Origin: Bacillota bacterium
Lineage (GTDB): Bacteria; Bacillota; Clostridia; Christensenellales; UBA1242
Reading direction: 5' to 3'
Assembly (NCBI GenBank): GCA_009784555.1
Contig: WRBO01000006.1
Location: 1 to 64,000, forward strand
DNA: 64,000 nt
This document shows, in pieces, positions 54,135 to 62,624 of the stretch. The notes below the pieces were generated by a model. The model was not told the origin of the DNA. It ran no database searches and worked only from the letters and a program-made list of their open reading frames with translations. The stretch's first letter is position 1; each line of letters starts with the position of its first letter. The translations under genes and the position numbers were made by a program.

Positions 54135-54195
54135 TTTTTAATTCTCCTAAATTTTTATGATAGAGATGAAAACACCACATCGAATTTGATGCATT

Positions 54196-54280
54196 AAAAA
54201 AGGGGCCAAACGCAATCGCGGCCCCTTTGATTTGTTCTTAATTAAAATAAAGACAAAGCAAAACTGCTAACGATTACGTT
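54196..54280 (-). promoter_or_regulatory. Arginine-type attenuator: antiterminator and terminator
   Basis: On the minus strand, region 2 AACGTAATCG (54280-54271) overlaps the leader stop codon. It pairs with region 3 CGATTGCGTT (54218-54209), 10 bp with one G-U. Region 3 is the loop of the terminator AGGGGCC/GGCCCCT (54220-54226 with 54201-54207), followed by a U6 run (54201-54196). Regions 2:3 would hinder the terminator. A ribosome waiting at the first Arg pair leaves region 2 free; one at the stop covers it. This is the same logic as the methionine leader. Confidence 0.7.
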
Positions 54281-54333
54281 CGCCGCTTGCTTGCCCGCCG
54301 TGCATTCAATTTAATCCCGACTTGTGTTTTCAT
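54274..54333 (-). CDS. Arginine-rich leader peptide of the amino acid ABC operon
   Basis: A 19-codon ORF, below the ORF-track cutoff, beginning MKTQVGIKLN and ending ARRASKRRT-stop. It has four Arg codons in two pairs (CGG CGG and CGG CGA), the second pair just before the stop. The ATG is nine bases after the -10 and about three after the expected +1, so it is nearly leaderless. The codon content, position and following terminator fit an attenuator sensing charged tRNA-Arg. Lys is the next most common residue and cannot be excluded as the signal. Confidence 0.65.
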   Translation of the reverse strand: MKTQVGIKLNARRASKRRT

Positions 54334-54342
54334 CTCTTCAAT

Positions 54343-54371
54343 AATATATGTGTACAAAAACGGTTTGTCAA
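54343..54371 (-). promoter_or_regulatory. Promoter of the amino acid ABC operon (TTGACA-17-TATATT)
   Basis: Minus-strand -35 TTGACA (54366-54371), 17-base spacer, -10 TATATT (54343-54348). It stands back-to-back with the tRNA-Leu promoter, with the two -35 boxes 15 bp apart. Confidence 0.8.
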
Positions 54372-54386
54372 TAGGTTTTCTTTATC

Positions 54387-54415
54387 TTGACAATGGAACA
54401 TAAAAAAGCTACTAT
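54387..54415 (+). promoter_or_regulatory. tRNA-Leu promoter (TTGACA-17-TACTAT)
   Basis: Perfect -35 TTGACA (54387-54392), 17-base spacer, -10 TACTAT (54410-54415). The mature tRNA starts 15 bases later. Confidence 0.85.
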
Positions 54416-54429
54416 TAATGGTCAGGTGC

Positions 54430-54516
54430 GCGGCCGTGGCGGAATTGGCAGACGCGCAGGACTAAGGATCCTGTTCTTTCACCGGAGTGATGGTTCAAGT
54501 CCATTCGGCCGCACCA
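54430..54516 (+). tRNA. tRNA-Leu (anticodon AAG)
   Basis: Acceptor GCGGCCG pairs with CGGCCGC. Anticodon stem CAGGA/TCCTG surrounds loop CTAAGGA (anticodon AAG). A long variable arm marks a class II tRNA, the T-arm has TTCAAGT, and CCA is encoded. A34 in a bacterial tRNA-Leu is unusual and would need editing to inosine to read CUC as well as CUU. Confidence 0.93.
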
Positions 54517-54518
54517 AA

Positions 54519-54550
54519 AAAGAGTCGAACTGCATGGTTCGACTCTTTCT
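54519..54550. terminator. Terminator after tRNA-Leu, shared with the convergent gene
   Basis: AGAGTCGAAC (54521-54530) pairs with GTTCGACTCT (54537-54546), with A/T runs on both sides, so it can act for the tRNA and for the minus-strand gene ending at 54568. Confidence 0.85.
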
Positions 54551-54567
54551 TAATTTAGTGCGATATG

Positions 54568-55152
54568 TTACTTGCCACAGTTACCCGAACAAACCATTTT
54601 CTTGACACCAAACACCAATGGCACAACGGCAAAAGTAATCGTGTAAATTATCGTCTGTGCAATCTGTGTCATGTGCGCGGCACGTGCGGCATTATACGCA
54701 ACTCGGCGCAACTCAACTGGAACTGGTATGCCCGTCGCACGGTATGCGGCACCTGCGGCATCGGCGGTTGCAGACAGGTGTGAAAGGAAATCGCCGCCCA
54801 TAACAATCCCAGCAACAAACAACACCAAGGCGGCCACAGACCCCACGGTCAATGTGATGCCCGAAATCTTCTTGCTCTGTCCCAAAATACGCATGCACAG
54901 GTACCCAACGATGAACAGGCACGAAATGAAAATAGCCAAATAAATGAACGCCCCTGCATTCGCTTGGCTCAATGCCGCATCATAATTCGCGCCTCCTGTC
55001 GCACCAACTCCCGCGCGCATGACTTCGGGCAAATCCCGCAATGCTCCCGCCGTCTGAAACGCACCAACAGACGCCAACAACGCAAACACCCCAACCGCCA
55101 GCAACAGGCACCCCGCCGTCAACTTCATCCAACTTTTCTTCAAAAACTCCAT
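54568..55152 (-). CDS. Hypothetical four-helix membrane protein
   Basis: 194 residues from ATG 55152, chosen for GGAGG five bases upstream; the ORF track begins four codons earlier. Four hydrophobic segments: WMKLTAGCLLLAVGVFALLA, GAFIYLAIFISCLFIVGYL, LTVGSVAALVLFVAGIVMG and IIYTITFAVVPLVFGV. The loops are Ala-rich, and the tail carries two Cys (VCSGNCGK). No family is recognised. Confidence 0.6.
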   Translation of the reverse strand: MEFLKKSWMKLTAGCLLLAVGVFALLASVGAFQTAGALRDLPEVMRAGVGATGGANYDAALSQANAGAFIYLAIFISCLFIVGYLCMRILGQSKKISGITLTVGSVAALVLFVAGIVMGGDFLSHLSATADAAGAAYRATGIPVPVELRRVAYNAARAAHMTQIAQTIIYTITFAVVPLVFGVKKMVCSGNCGK

Positions 55153-55297
55153 TACTTCCTCCATAAATTAATTTGCAAATTATCTTTGCCTGCTAAAAGT
55201 GTATGCCGTGAAAAACATCCTCGGTGTTCACTCTCTAATGATTTTCGGTAACATTTTAATGACGATGACGTTCTCTGCTTTATGATATAATGTTGGT

Positions 55298-55627
55298 ATG
55301 AAAGTAAAAGTAACAAAAGAACATTCGGACGAATGGGAAATAACACAATTCCCAACATTTGCAAAGGGAAGTACCGTAAAAATGGAAAAGGCCGAGGACA
55401 AAGAGTTCCCGGGATGGCATGCGGCGGTAATTGATGGCCACGAAACATTTGTCCCCAAAATTTTTGTACATTGCGGCAAATTGCGACGCGATTACAACCC
55501 AACCGAAATATCGGCTAATGTCGGCGATATATTAACCGTCATCGAAACGGTCGGTGGATGGTTACACGTCGAAACCGCAAACGGAACAATAGGCTGGATT
55601 CCCACCGCACGCGTTTCCGAAATTTGA
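55298..55627 (+). CDS. Small SH3-like domain protein
   Basis: 109 residues. The C-terminal half (EISANVGDILTVIETVGGWLHVETANGTIGWIPTARV) has the bacterial SH3 pattern ALYDF-like strand, WL.V...G..GW.P. The N-terminal half has a similar strand pattern (FAKGSTVKMEKAEDKEFPGWHAAVIDGHETFVP), so it may be two SH3-like units. No signal peptide is seen. TATAAT lies six bases before the ATG (leaderless). The ligand is unknown. Confidence 0.65.
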   Translation: MKVKVTKEHSDEWEITQFPTFAKGSTVKMEKAEDKEFPGWHAAVIDGHETFVPKIFVHCGKLRRDYNPTEISANVGDILTVIETVGGWLHVETANGTIGWIPTARVSEI

Positions 55628-55643
55628 TGCTATCATGTTAAAT

Positions 55644-56102
55644 ATGAAACCACAAAAACCCAAACAACCACTACTCGTCAGTGCCTGTCTCCTCGGCCAA
55701 CCCGTCCGCTATGACGGAAAATCAAAACATTACCCAGACATTGAAAAACTACGCGCCAAATATGACTTGATTCCAATTTGCCCTGAATTATTTGCGGGCT
55801 TGGGCACGCCGCGCCCCGCACACGAAATCCGCGACGGACGGGCCATAGATATAAATGGAAAAGACATAACGATGGATTCATTGCGCGGGGCAGAAGCCGT
55901 TTTGAAAATCGCCGACACCCGCGGGGCAAAATTGGCAATTATGAAAGGCCACAGTCCCTCCTGCGGCACGGGACAAATTTACGACGGAACATTCACGGGT
56001 AAATTGACCAATGGAAACGGCATAGCAGCTCAACTTCTAATAGATATGGGCATCACGGTCATATCGGAAGACGATATCGATAGTCTTTTGGCGGAAATAT
56101 AG
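55644..56102 (+). CDS. DUF523 family protein
   Basis: 152 residues from ATG 55644; ATG 55635 is an alternative. LLVSACLLGQPVRYDGKSK, PICPELFAGLGTPRPAHEI and KGHSPSCGTGQIYDG are the conserved DUF523 motifs, with three Cys residues that may bind metal. The biochemical role is unknown in most bacteria. TATCAT ends seven bases before 55644, arguing for the later ATG and a leaderless mRNA. Confidence 0.88.
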   Translation: MKPQKPKQPLLVSACLLGQPVRYDGKSKHYPDIEKLRAKYDLIPICPELFAGLGTPRPAHEIRDGRAIDINGKDITMDSLRGAEAVLKIADTRGAKLAIMKGHSPSCGTGQIYDGTFTGKLTNGNGIAAQLLIDMGITVISEDDIDSLLAEI

Positions 56103-56115
56103 ATATACTTACTAC

Positions 56116-56922
56116 ATGGATATGCCAACATTTATTACGGATGCAAAACGTGCGCCCACCGACCCTAATTTGGTCACGGGTACTGGAAATGGTTTGGTCG
56201 GCACCGAAAACACGGGAACGCCAATAAAAATTGTAACTATACGAATCGCACATTCAAAACGCGAATTTCAAATTCCCCTAATACCCGATGCGGGCGACAT
56301 GAACGGGCGGCTCTTCACCGCGCTGTCAAACTCGGACGACCAACCGGTACGGGTGGACATCAATGCGATACGGGCTTCCGACCTACTCGCAACCCTGGGC
56401 TATGTTCCCGTGGGGGATGTGGAAATCACAAACATAGAAGACAGCCACGCATCGGGCCAAATAAATCCAAACAACCGACGCGACCTCGACCAAATGCGCG
56501 GGGACTCGGACACGGAATTCGTAAGGGGAGAGGTCTCGGTTCTCGCATCCATCGGCATCCCATACGACCGCGCATACCGCGTGGCACGTGCGGTTTCGCC
56601 ATTGGGAAAATGCCTAATGACTCTAATGGGTGTCGGGCGGCAAAATGAACGCGAGGGCCAAACAACCAGTCAAGGCGAAGAAAGATATACAAAGGCCCAA
56701 GACAACAGGGACGAGGTTCGCGCCCTGGTCGGCGGCCGCCCTGAATTTAATTGGCTGATGACCGAACTGGACGAAATTGAAAAAAGAGACAAAGAAGCAA
56801 ACAAGAGCTACGGCGACAGACTATGCGCGGAAATGGGCGTTGGGGCGGGCACACTCGCATCCATCCGCACGGCAAATATCGATTACGCAAAAGGCATTAA
56901 TGGATTAGACAAAATCGCATAA
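56116..56922 (+). CDS. Hypothetical soluble protein
   Basis: 268 residues, not recognised. The first ~100 residues look beta-rich, with KIVTIRIAHSKREFQIPLI and a VPVGDVEITNIE segment. The rest is charged and helical (SIGIPYDRAYRVARAVSPLGKCLMTLMG, then Arg/Glu-rich stretches). It has no signal peptide. TATACT six bases before the ATG suggests leaderless expression. The style resembles the unknown protein at 18632 but no clear homology is visible. Confidence 0.55.
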   Translation: MDMPTFITDAKRAPTDPNLVTGTGNGLVGTENTGTPIKIVTIRIAHSKREFQIPLIPDAGDMNGRLFTALSNSDDQPVRVDINAIRASDLLATLGYVPVGDVEITNIEDSHASGQINPNNRRDLDQMRGDSDTEFVRGEVSVLASIGIPYDRAYRVARAVSPLGKCLMTLMGVGRQNEREGQTTSQGEERYTKAQDNRDEVRALVGGRPEFNWLMTELDEIEKRDKEANKSYGDRLCAEMGVGAGTLASIRTANIDYAKGINGLDKIA

Positions 56923-56966
56923 TTCCGTTATGTTAAGGATAGTAGAAGCTGACTGGGGGTGGCCTG

Positions 56967-58550
56967 ATGCGTGACAGTATGTACGACGACCCCTCCGAAG
57001 AAGAGGACGAGGACGAAGAAGGCGGGGAGTACGGCGACTACGGCGACGAGGAATTCGGCGACGATGCAACTGTGGGCGGCGACCCCGCAGAATTTGGTGG
57101 TGACGATTTCTCATCCGAATTTACGGGCGGTGGAACTGGCGCAGAAGAATTTGCGGGGAAGCTTATTGGTTCATCCAGCAAAACCGAAGACGGAATGAAT
57201 TGGCAGGGCGACGGCCCAATCCAAACTGCGGGCGCGGCCGCTGGAATGACCGCGGGCCAGGCGGCACAACTCGACAAAAAAACTGACGCCGTCGCCGCGC
57301 AAAAAAACAAAGAGGTCGGTGACGACAAAAATACAAAAGTCCAACGGGTCAATTATGAATACCTGAAAAAACATTGGAAGAAATGGCGCAAACACCGCAA
57401 AACGCGGGACACCGTCAAGCTACTGAACGTAAAGGTCAAGGTCGCGCTAAAGGCCGCAACTGGCGGCTGGTCAAGTGTCCTTATAATCATTCCAAAATGG
57501 AACTATCTGGTCGACCCGATTGGGTTCCTCTTGGAACTTATGGATAACCCTGTCATGACCATGTTGAATGCCCGAATGTTGCTTGATGCAATGTTACTGG
57601 CACCACCGGTCCAGGCATTGCTTGTAAAACTCGCCCGCGATTACGAAACAGCTCAACGCCGCTCATTACGCGGCCGTGCAAAGGCAAAGGTCCAGGCGGC
57701 AAAGAACAAAGTCGCAAATTCAAAGGTCGGTCGCGCGGCAAAAAAGGTCGGCGATGGCGCGAAAAAAGTCGCCGAAGCACCGGGCAAGGCAAAAAAAGCG
57801 GTAACGGACAAAATGAACGCCGCAAAGGACAAGGTCGGCGGCGCGGTAAAGGCTAAAATGGATGCCGCCAAATCCAAGGTAAAAGAAAAAGCAGGCACGG
57901 TAAAATCCAAAATCGCCAACTCAAAGGCAGGGCAAAAGGTCGGCGCGGCAAAGAAAAAGGTCGGGGGTGCTGCTCGTGGCGCACTCGGTGCGGTTAAAAA
58001 GGCACCGGGCGCGGCGGTCGACGGGGCAAAACGCGGTATCCAACGCGGTGCGGGTGCGGTTGGTGGTGTTGCGGGCAAACTCGGCGGTGCAATCGGCGGT
58101 GCGGCGGGCCGGGTCAAGGACAAAATCGCAAATTCAAAGGTCGGCCAATTCGCTGGCGGTATCAAGGACAAGGTCGGCGGTGCGGCTCGGGGTGCAATGA
58201 ACGTGGCTGAAAAGGCGGGCAACGCGGTAGGCATGAAGGCCTCCGGACTAAAAGCCTCCCTTGGCAAGGTCGGTGACCAAGTAAAATCGGGCATAAACGC
58301 CGCGGGCAACGTGGCAAAGGCCGCGGGCGGCGGAATTGCAACTGGTATGGGCCATGCCGCGAACTTTGCGGGCTCTGCAAAAGACGCAATCAAACGGGGC
58401 GCGGGTGCCGCGGGGCGAGGTATAAAGAGTGGCGCAAATGCACTAAACAATATCCGCCAAGGCCCAAAACACATGCTCGGCCAACATTTCGGCAGTGCCA
58501 ACACAATGGCAAACCTGCAAAACTTCGATTGGGGTGCGCTACCTGCATAG
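56967..58550 (+). CDS. Repetitive Lys/Ala/Gly-rich protein with acidic N-terminus
   Basis: 527 residues, no named family. Residues 1-75 are extremely acidic and Gly-rich (EEEDEDEEGGEYGDYGDEEF). Residues ~125-235 look folded, with a basic KHWKKWRKHRK patch and two hydrophobic helices. Residues ~230-500 are a histone-tail- or LEA-like basic region in which K.K[IV]ANSK.G..... recurs three times, with KVGGAARGA repeats and amphipathic character. It could bind nucleic acid or membranes; neither is shown. The codon pattern matches neighbours, so transfer is not indicated. Confidence 0.6.
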   Translation: MRDSMYDDPSEEEDEDEEGGEYGDYGDEEFGDDATVGGDPAEFGGDDFSSEFTGGGTGAEEFAGKLIGSSSKTEDGMNWQGDGPIQTAGAAAGMTAGQAAQLDKKTDAVAAQKNKEVGDDKNTKVQRVNYEYLKKHWKKWRKHRKTRDTVKLLNVKVKVALKAATGGWSSVLIIIPKWNYLVDPIGFLLELMDNPVMTMLNARMLLDAMLLAPPVQALLVKLARDYETAQRRSLRGRAKAKVQAAKNKVANSKVGRAAKKVGDGAKKVAEAPGKAKKAVTDKMNAAKDKVGGAVKAKMDAAKSKVKEKAGTVKSKIANSKAGQKVGAAKKKVGGAARGALGAVKKAPGAAVDGAKRGIQRGAGAVGGVAGKLGGAIGGAAGRVKDKIANSKVGQFAGGIKDKVGGAARGAMNVAEKAGNAVGMKASGLKASLGKVGDQVKSGINAAGNVAKAAGGGIATGMGHAANFAGSAKDAIKRGAGAAGRGIKSGANALNNIRQGPKHMLGQHFGSANTMANLQNFDWGALPA

Positions 58551-58598
58551 GGGCACAGTCTATTTTACAATCTCCAAACTTTCTGCTAAACTACACCC

Positions 58599-59195
58599 AT
58601 GGATGTCAAGGGAATGATGAAAACCGCGGGCACGACGCTTGCCTGTCTTTTCCTTGTCTTGGCATATGGGCTGGGAATTTTCGGCTTCTTGGCCCCCGCG
58701 CCCATGGTTCGGCTAACCGACGAAATGGGCCTGCAAAGAGCCGCCAGCATGTTCCAAGAACGTGTCTACCGCCGCGACCCAACCCGCGAAAACATAATGT
58801 TGGCATTGGACAGATTCATCGACGCAGACCGCCATAACAAAGTAATCGAATTCGCGGAAAAACTCTTTGCATACGACGAAACAACATTGGTTACACCACG
58901 TATCAGGGACGCATATGTAGCATCCCTCTTGGCACACGGCCGCGTAAACGATGCATTGGGATTTGTGGACTACGCAACATTACCAATAAACCTTCTGCGC
59001 CCCTGCTTTGTGTTCTTCATCTTGGACGCATCCGACCAACTAACTGACCAACAACGCGAAGACCTGCGGCAATCATACCTCGTATACGTCCTGGATTTCC
59101 GCAACACACCAACGACAAATGACATGGAGCACGCGATAATGCAACTCTTCATTCTACGAACCCAAGACTTCTATAATTCAATGCCAAGGAGCTAA
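58599..59195 (+). CDS. Hypothetical protein with N-terminal membrane anchor
   Basis: 198 residues. One N-terminal hydrophobic segment (TTLACLFLVLAYGLGIFGFLA) is followed by helical repeats (AASMFQERVYRRDPTRENIMLALDRFIDADRHNKVIEFAEKLFAYDE) that look like TPR or similar solenoid units. No family is recognised. TAAACT six bases before the ATG suggests a leaderless start. It ends 8 bp before hflX. Confidence 0.6.
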   Translation: MDVKGMMKTAGTTLACLFLVLAYGLGIFGFLAPAPMVRLTDEMGLQRAASMFQERVYRRDPTRENIMLALDRFIDADRHNKVIEFAEKLFAYDETTLVTPRIRDAYVASLLAHGRVNDALGFVDYATLPINLLRPCFVFFILDASDQLTDQQREDLRQSYLVYVLDFRNTPTTNDMEHAIMQLFILRTQDFYNSMPRS

Positions 59196-59203
59196 AAGTA
59201 AAT

Positions 59204-60346
59204 ATGACTAATAACCAAGATAAATACAGGGTCCAGGGTTCAACCCTGGTCGAACCCGACCGGGCCATTTTGGTCGGCGTCGGGGTAAACACAATATTGG
59301 AAGAATCTGCCTTGGACGAACTCGCGGCCCTTTGCGAAACATGCAACATCCAAACCGCCGCGCGAATTATCCAAAACCGCAAAGACATTGACGTCACATA
59401 TTACGTCGGTCGGGGCAAGGTAGACGAAATCGCCGAACTGGTGCGCGAACATTCCGCAACCGTGGTCGTTTTTGACGTGGAACTCTCGGGCTCAAAACAA
59501 CGAAATCTCGAGGGCGTGCTAAACGTCCCGGTCTTGGACAGGAGCCGTGTCATCCTCGACATCTTCGCACGACGCGCCCAGAGTATGGAGGGCAAGCTCC
59601 AAGTCGAACTGGCCCAACTCAAATATAACCTTCCGCGCCTCATCGGTTCGGGCGGCCTAATGTCCAAAATGCGCAACGCCGTCGGTATGCGCGGCCCGGG
59701 CGAGAAAAAACTGGAACTCGACAAACGTCGCATCCGCGAAGACATATCCGAATTGGAAAAACAGCTTAAAAAAATGTCGCAAAATCGAACCTTGAACAAA
59801 AACCTGGCCCAAAAATCTGGCAAGCCCCGTGTCTGTCTCGTGGGCTATACAAACAGCGGCAAATCAACACTATTAAACAGCATGACCAAGGCAGGTGTCC
59901 TGGCCGAGGACATGCTTTTCGCCACCCTCGACCCAAAAACATCCAACATCTTCATCGCGGATGTGGAGCGGGGGTATGGCGGGAAACAAATCCTTTTGAC
60001 CGATACGGTCGGCTTCATCGACAAACTGCCGCACGAATTCATCAACGCATTTGAATCCACATTGGACGAGGCACGTTATGCCGACCTCCTTCTACACGTG
60101 GTCGACATCTCAAACGAACAATACGCCGACCAAATCGCGGTGGTAAACTCCGTCTTGAAAAAAATCGGTGCCGACCACGTACCGACTCTGCTCGTATTAA
60201 ACAAAATTGATAAATTATCGCAAATCGGCCAGGAAATGCTTGGCCGAGAATTCGGAAGCCAGCAATTCGTCGCCATCTCTGCCAAGCGTAACGAAAAAAT
60301 AGACGAACTTAAACAACAAATAGTAGGAAAGTTGGACAAAATCTAA
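59204..60346 (+). CDS. hflX: GTPase HflX
   Basis: 380 residues. The N-terminal HflX domain includes YVGRGKVDEI and DRSRVILDIFARRAQSMEGKLQVELAQLKYNLPRL, followed by RGPGEKKLELDKRRI. The G domain has GYTNSGKST (G1), DTVGFIDKLPHEFINAF (G3) and LNKIDKL (G4). It is a ribosome-associated GTPase that splits stalled or hibernating ribosomes. AAGGAG lies in the end of the previous gene, 13 bases upstream. It is followed 15 bp later by glnS. Confidence 0.95.
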   Translation: MTNNQDKYRVQGSTLVEPDRAILVGVGVNTILEESALDELAALCETCNIQTAARIIQNRKDIDVTYYVGRGKVDEIAELVREHSATVVVFDVELSGSKQRNLEGVLNVPVLDRSRVILDIFARRAQSMEGKLQVELAQLKYNLPRLIGSGGLMSKMRNAVGMRGPGEKKLELDKRRIREDISELEKQLKKMSQNRTLNKNLAQKSGKPRVCLVGYTNSGKSTLLNSMTKAGVLAEDMLFATLDPKTSNIFIADVERGYGGKQILLTDTVGFIDKLPHEFINAFESTLDEARYADLLLHVVDISNEQYADQIAVVNSVLKKIGADHVPTLLVLNKIDKLSQIGQEMLGREFGSQQFVAISAKRNEKIDELKQQIVGKLDKI

Positions 60347-60361
60347 ACAGGAGATAAAATT

Positions 60362-61978
60362 ATGGAAAACAAGGAAAAAGAAAGCCTTAATTGGATTGAA
60401 CGGGATATCATCGAATCACGGGCCCGCGGACAAAAAATCATAACGCGATTCCCACCCGAACCAAACGGATTTCCGCATATCGGACATGCCAGTGCCGCCA
60501 TCGTCAACTTTGGCTTCGCAACAAAATACGATGGATACCTAAACCTGCGAATGGACGACACCAACCCTGAAAAAGAAGACATGAAATACGTTGATGCCAT
60601 GGTGGACGCAATGGAATGGCTGGGCATCAAATACAAAAACCTGTTCTTTGCCTCCGATTATTATGAACAACTGTACGACATGGCGGTTGGCCTTGTAAAA
60701 AAAGGCCTGGCTTACGTCGACTTCCAAACGGCCGAACAAATATCCGCCACCCGCGGAACCCTAACAACTGCGGGACAGGACAGTCCCTACCGCAACACCA
60801 CCCCCGCCGAAAACCTAAAACTCTTGGCCGACATGCGCGCGGGTAAATTCCCCGACGGTCATTGCGTCCTGCGCGCTAAAATAGACATGGCCTCGGGCAA
60901 CGTGCCAATGCGCGACCCGGTCATGTACCGAATTATGCGCGAAAAACACTACCGCACGGGCGACAAATGGTGCATCTACCCGATGTACGACTTCGCACAC
61001 TGCCTATCGGACGCAATAGAAGGCATCAGCCACAGCTGCTGTTCCCTCGAATTCGACAATAACCGCCCCCTCTACGATTGGTATGTCGAACACGCATGGA
61101 CGGGAAAGGGCCGCCCAAGACAATTTGAATTCAGCCGCCTAAACATAGAACAAACAGTCATGAGCAAACGCTACCTAAAACGCTTCGTTGACGAGGGCAC
61201 CGTAGAGGGCTGGGACGACCCGCGTATGCCAACGATTGGCGGTATGCGCCGCCGCGGTTATCCCGCATCTGCAATTATCGAATTCGTGCGGGCAATGGGC
61301 CTGTCCCGTGCACCCCGAACCGTACCGCTGAACGCGCTCGAATTCTATGTTCGCACTCACCTCGACCCCGTCGCAACACGGGTTGCCGTGGTCTTTGACC
61401 CAATCAAAATTGTCATCACAAATTATGAAACGGGCAAAACCGAAAAACTCCCAATCGCCAACAACCCGCACGACGAAACCGCGGGAACCCACGAAATCAA
61501 CTTCGGCCGCGAAATATATATTGATGGCGAGGACTTTTCGGTAAATCCTGAAAAGGGCTGGAAACGCCTCTCACCTGGGGGCACCGTCCGTTTGCGCGGT
61601 GCATATATTATCAAATGTGACCGTGTTGTTACCGACAAATCGGGCAAAATTACCCATCTGGAATGCTCATATTACAAGGACAGCAAGAGCGGCAATGATA
61701 AAAGCGGCATCAAACCAAACGGAACAATCCACTTTGTCGAATCAACAACGGGGGTGCCAATCACGGTGAACGAATACTTACCGCTACTGCATTCGGGCAC
61801 CGCATTGGCCGAGGAAAATATCAACAAAGAAAGCAAAATCACCCACAACGCCATCGCCGAGCCATTCATCAAAACCATAAAACACGGGCACCCCTGTCAA
61901 TTCGTGCGAAAAGGATTTTTTGCGCTTGACAAAGACACAACATTCATTAAAACTGTAGGTTTGCGGGAGGGAAAATAA
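60362..61978 (+). CDS. glnS: Glutaminyl-tRNA synthetase
   Basis: 538 residues. Class I signature FPPEPNGFPHIGHASAA, DDTNPEKE, the MSKRYLKR (KMSKS-like) loop and GWDDPRMPTIGGMRRRG mark GlnRS rather than GluRS. The C-terminal anticodon-binding beta barrels follow. It charges tRNA-Gln directly; many Bacillota lack GlnRS and use the GatCAB route, so its presence is a lineage clue. AGGAG precedes the ATG. Its stop directly precedes the next start. Confidence 0.95.
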   Translation: MENKEKESLNWIERDIIESRARGQKIITRFPPEPNGFPHIGHASAAIVNFGFATKYDGYLNLRMDDTNPEKEDMKYVDAMVDAMEWLGIKYKNLFFASDYYEQLYDMAVGLVKKGLAYVDFQTAEQISATRGTLTTAGQDSPYRNTTPAENLKLLADMRAGKFPDGHCVLRAKIDMASGNVPMRDPVMYRIMREKHYRTGDKWCIYPMYDFAHCLSDAIEGISHSCCSLEFDNNRPLYDWYVEHAWTGKGRPRQFEFSRLNIEQTVMSKRYLKRFVDEGTVEGWDDPRMPTIGGMRRRGYPASAIIEFVRAMGLSRAPRTVPLNALEFYVRTHLDPVATRVAVVFDPIKIVITNYETGKTEKLPIANNPHDETAGTHEINFGREIYIDGEDFSVNPEKGWKRLSPGGTVRLRGAYIIKCDRVVTDKSGKITHLECSYYKDSKSGNDKSGIKPNGTIHFVESTTGVPITVNEYLPLLHSGTALAEENINKESKITHNAIAEPFIKTIKHGHPCQFVRKGFFALDKDTTFIKTVGLREGK

Positions 61979-62569
61979 ATGAAAAAAAAACCGATGAGGG
62001 TAACCGTCTACGGCGGTACAAATAACAAGGCATTCACGGAACAGGAACTGGATTGCAGCGAACGCTTGGGCCGATACCTGGCAAAAATAGGGGCCGAGGT
62101 TCTGACCGGTGCCTGCCGCGGGTTTCCGCGTTTCGTAGGGCGCGAGGCCGCGCGCAACGGGTCAAAAGTAATAGGGTACAGTCCCGCCATGAACGAACAG
62201 GAACATATCGAAAAATACAAATTCCCAATGGACGGGGTAACCCACATGGAATATATAAAGGTCAATGGCGAGCACCAGGCGGACAACTTTCTGCGCAGAA
62301 GCTGGGACATGGTTCCCTTCAGCGACGTTGCAATCGCTCTCGGCGGTTCTTGGGGCACCTATACCGAACTTTTATTCTCTTTCTGGTACAAAAAAACCAT
62401 CATCTTGGTCCAGGGTTTCGGTGGTGCGACCGAGGCTTTCGCCAACACATGGAACTTCTTCGACAGCCGCGATAACAACCCTGCGGTACACATGGGGTCA
62501 ACAATCATAAATGTTGCAAACGTGGACGAGGCCATTGCCGCTCTCGAAAAACTCCACTCCAAACTCTAA
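61979..62569 (+). CDS. SLOG/LOG-fold nucleotide-binding protein
   Basis: 196 residues. VYGGTN, GAEVLTGACRGFPRFVGREAARNGSKVIGYSP and ALGGSWGTYTELLFSFWYKK follow the Rossmann-like SLOG fold (TIGR00725-like or lysine-decarboxylase-like LOG family), with GG..GTY.E replacing the usual PGG.GT..E. It may bind or cleave a nucleotide or nucleoside; the substrate is unknown. The start follows the glnS stop without a gap, so it is co-translated. Confidence 0.8.
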   Translation: MKKKPMRVTVYGGTNNKAFTEQELDCSERLGRYLAKIGAEVLTGACRGFPRFVGREAARNGSKVIGYSPAMNEQEHIEKYKFPMDGVTHMEYIKVNGEHQADNFLRRSWDMVPFSDVAIALGGSWGTYTELLFSFWYKKTIILVQGFGGATEAFANTWNFFDSRDNNPAVHMGSTIINVANVDEAIAALEKLHSKL

Positions 62570-62587
62570 TCTCTAGGCAACAATCGT

Positions 62588-62617
62588 TTGACTACATGCC
62601 CCCGTGTCAACTATCAT
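62588..62617 (+). promoter_or_regulatory. Promoter of the last surface gene (TTGACT-18-TATCAT), leaderless
   Basis: -35 TTGACT (62588-62593), an 18-base spacer and -10 TATCAT (62612-62617). The ATG at 62625 is seven bases after the -10, with no ribosome-binding site. Confidence 0.75.
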
Positions 62618-62624
62618 AGTATAT

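Noticed and set aside
27526-54516. Integrated element between the two tRNA genes
   Set aside because: No integrase, no direct repeat of a tRNA 3' end, and core genes (recR, pgk, gpmI) lie between them.
57653-58504. 283-residue minus-strand Ala/Pro/Phe-rich ORF
   Set aside because: It is antisense of the Lys/Ala/Gly repeat region at 56967-58550; the lack of stops follows from the repeat composition.
62008-62358. Minus-strand ORF inside the SLOG gene
   Set aside because: Shadow ORF; the plus-strand frame has the GG..GT motif and abuts glnS.
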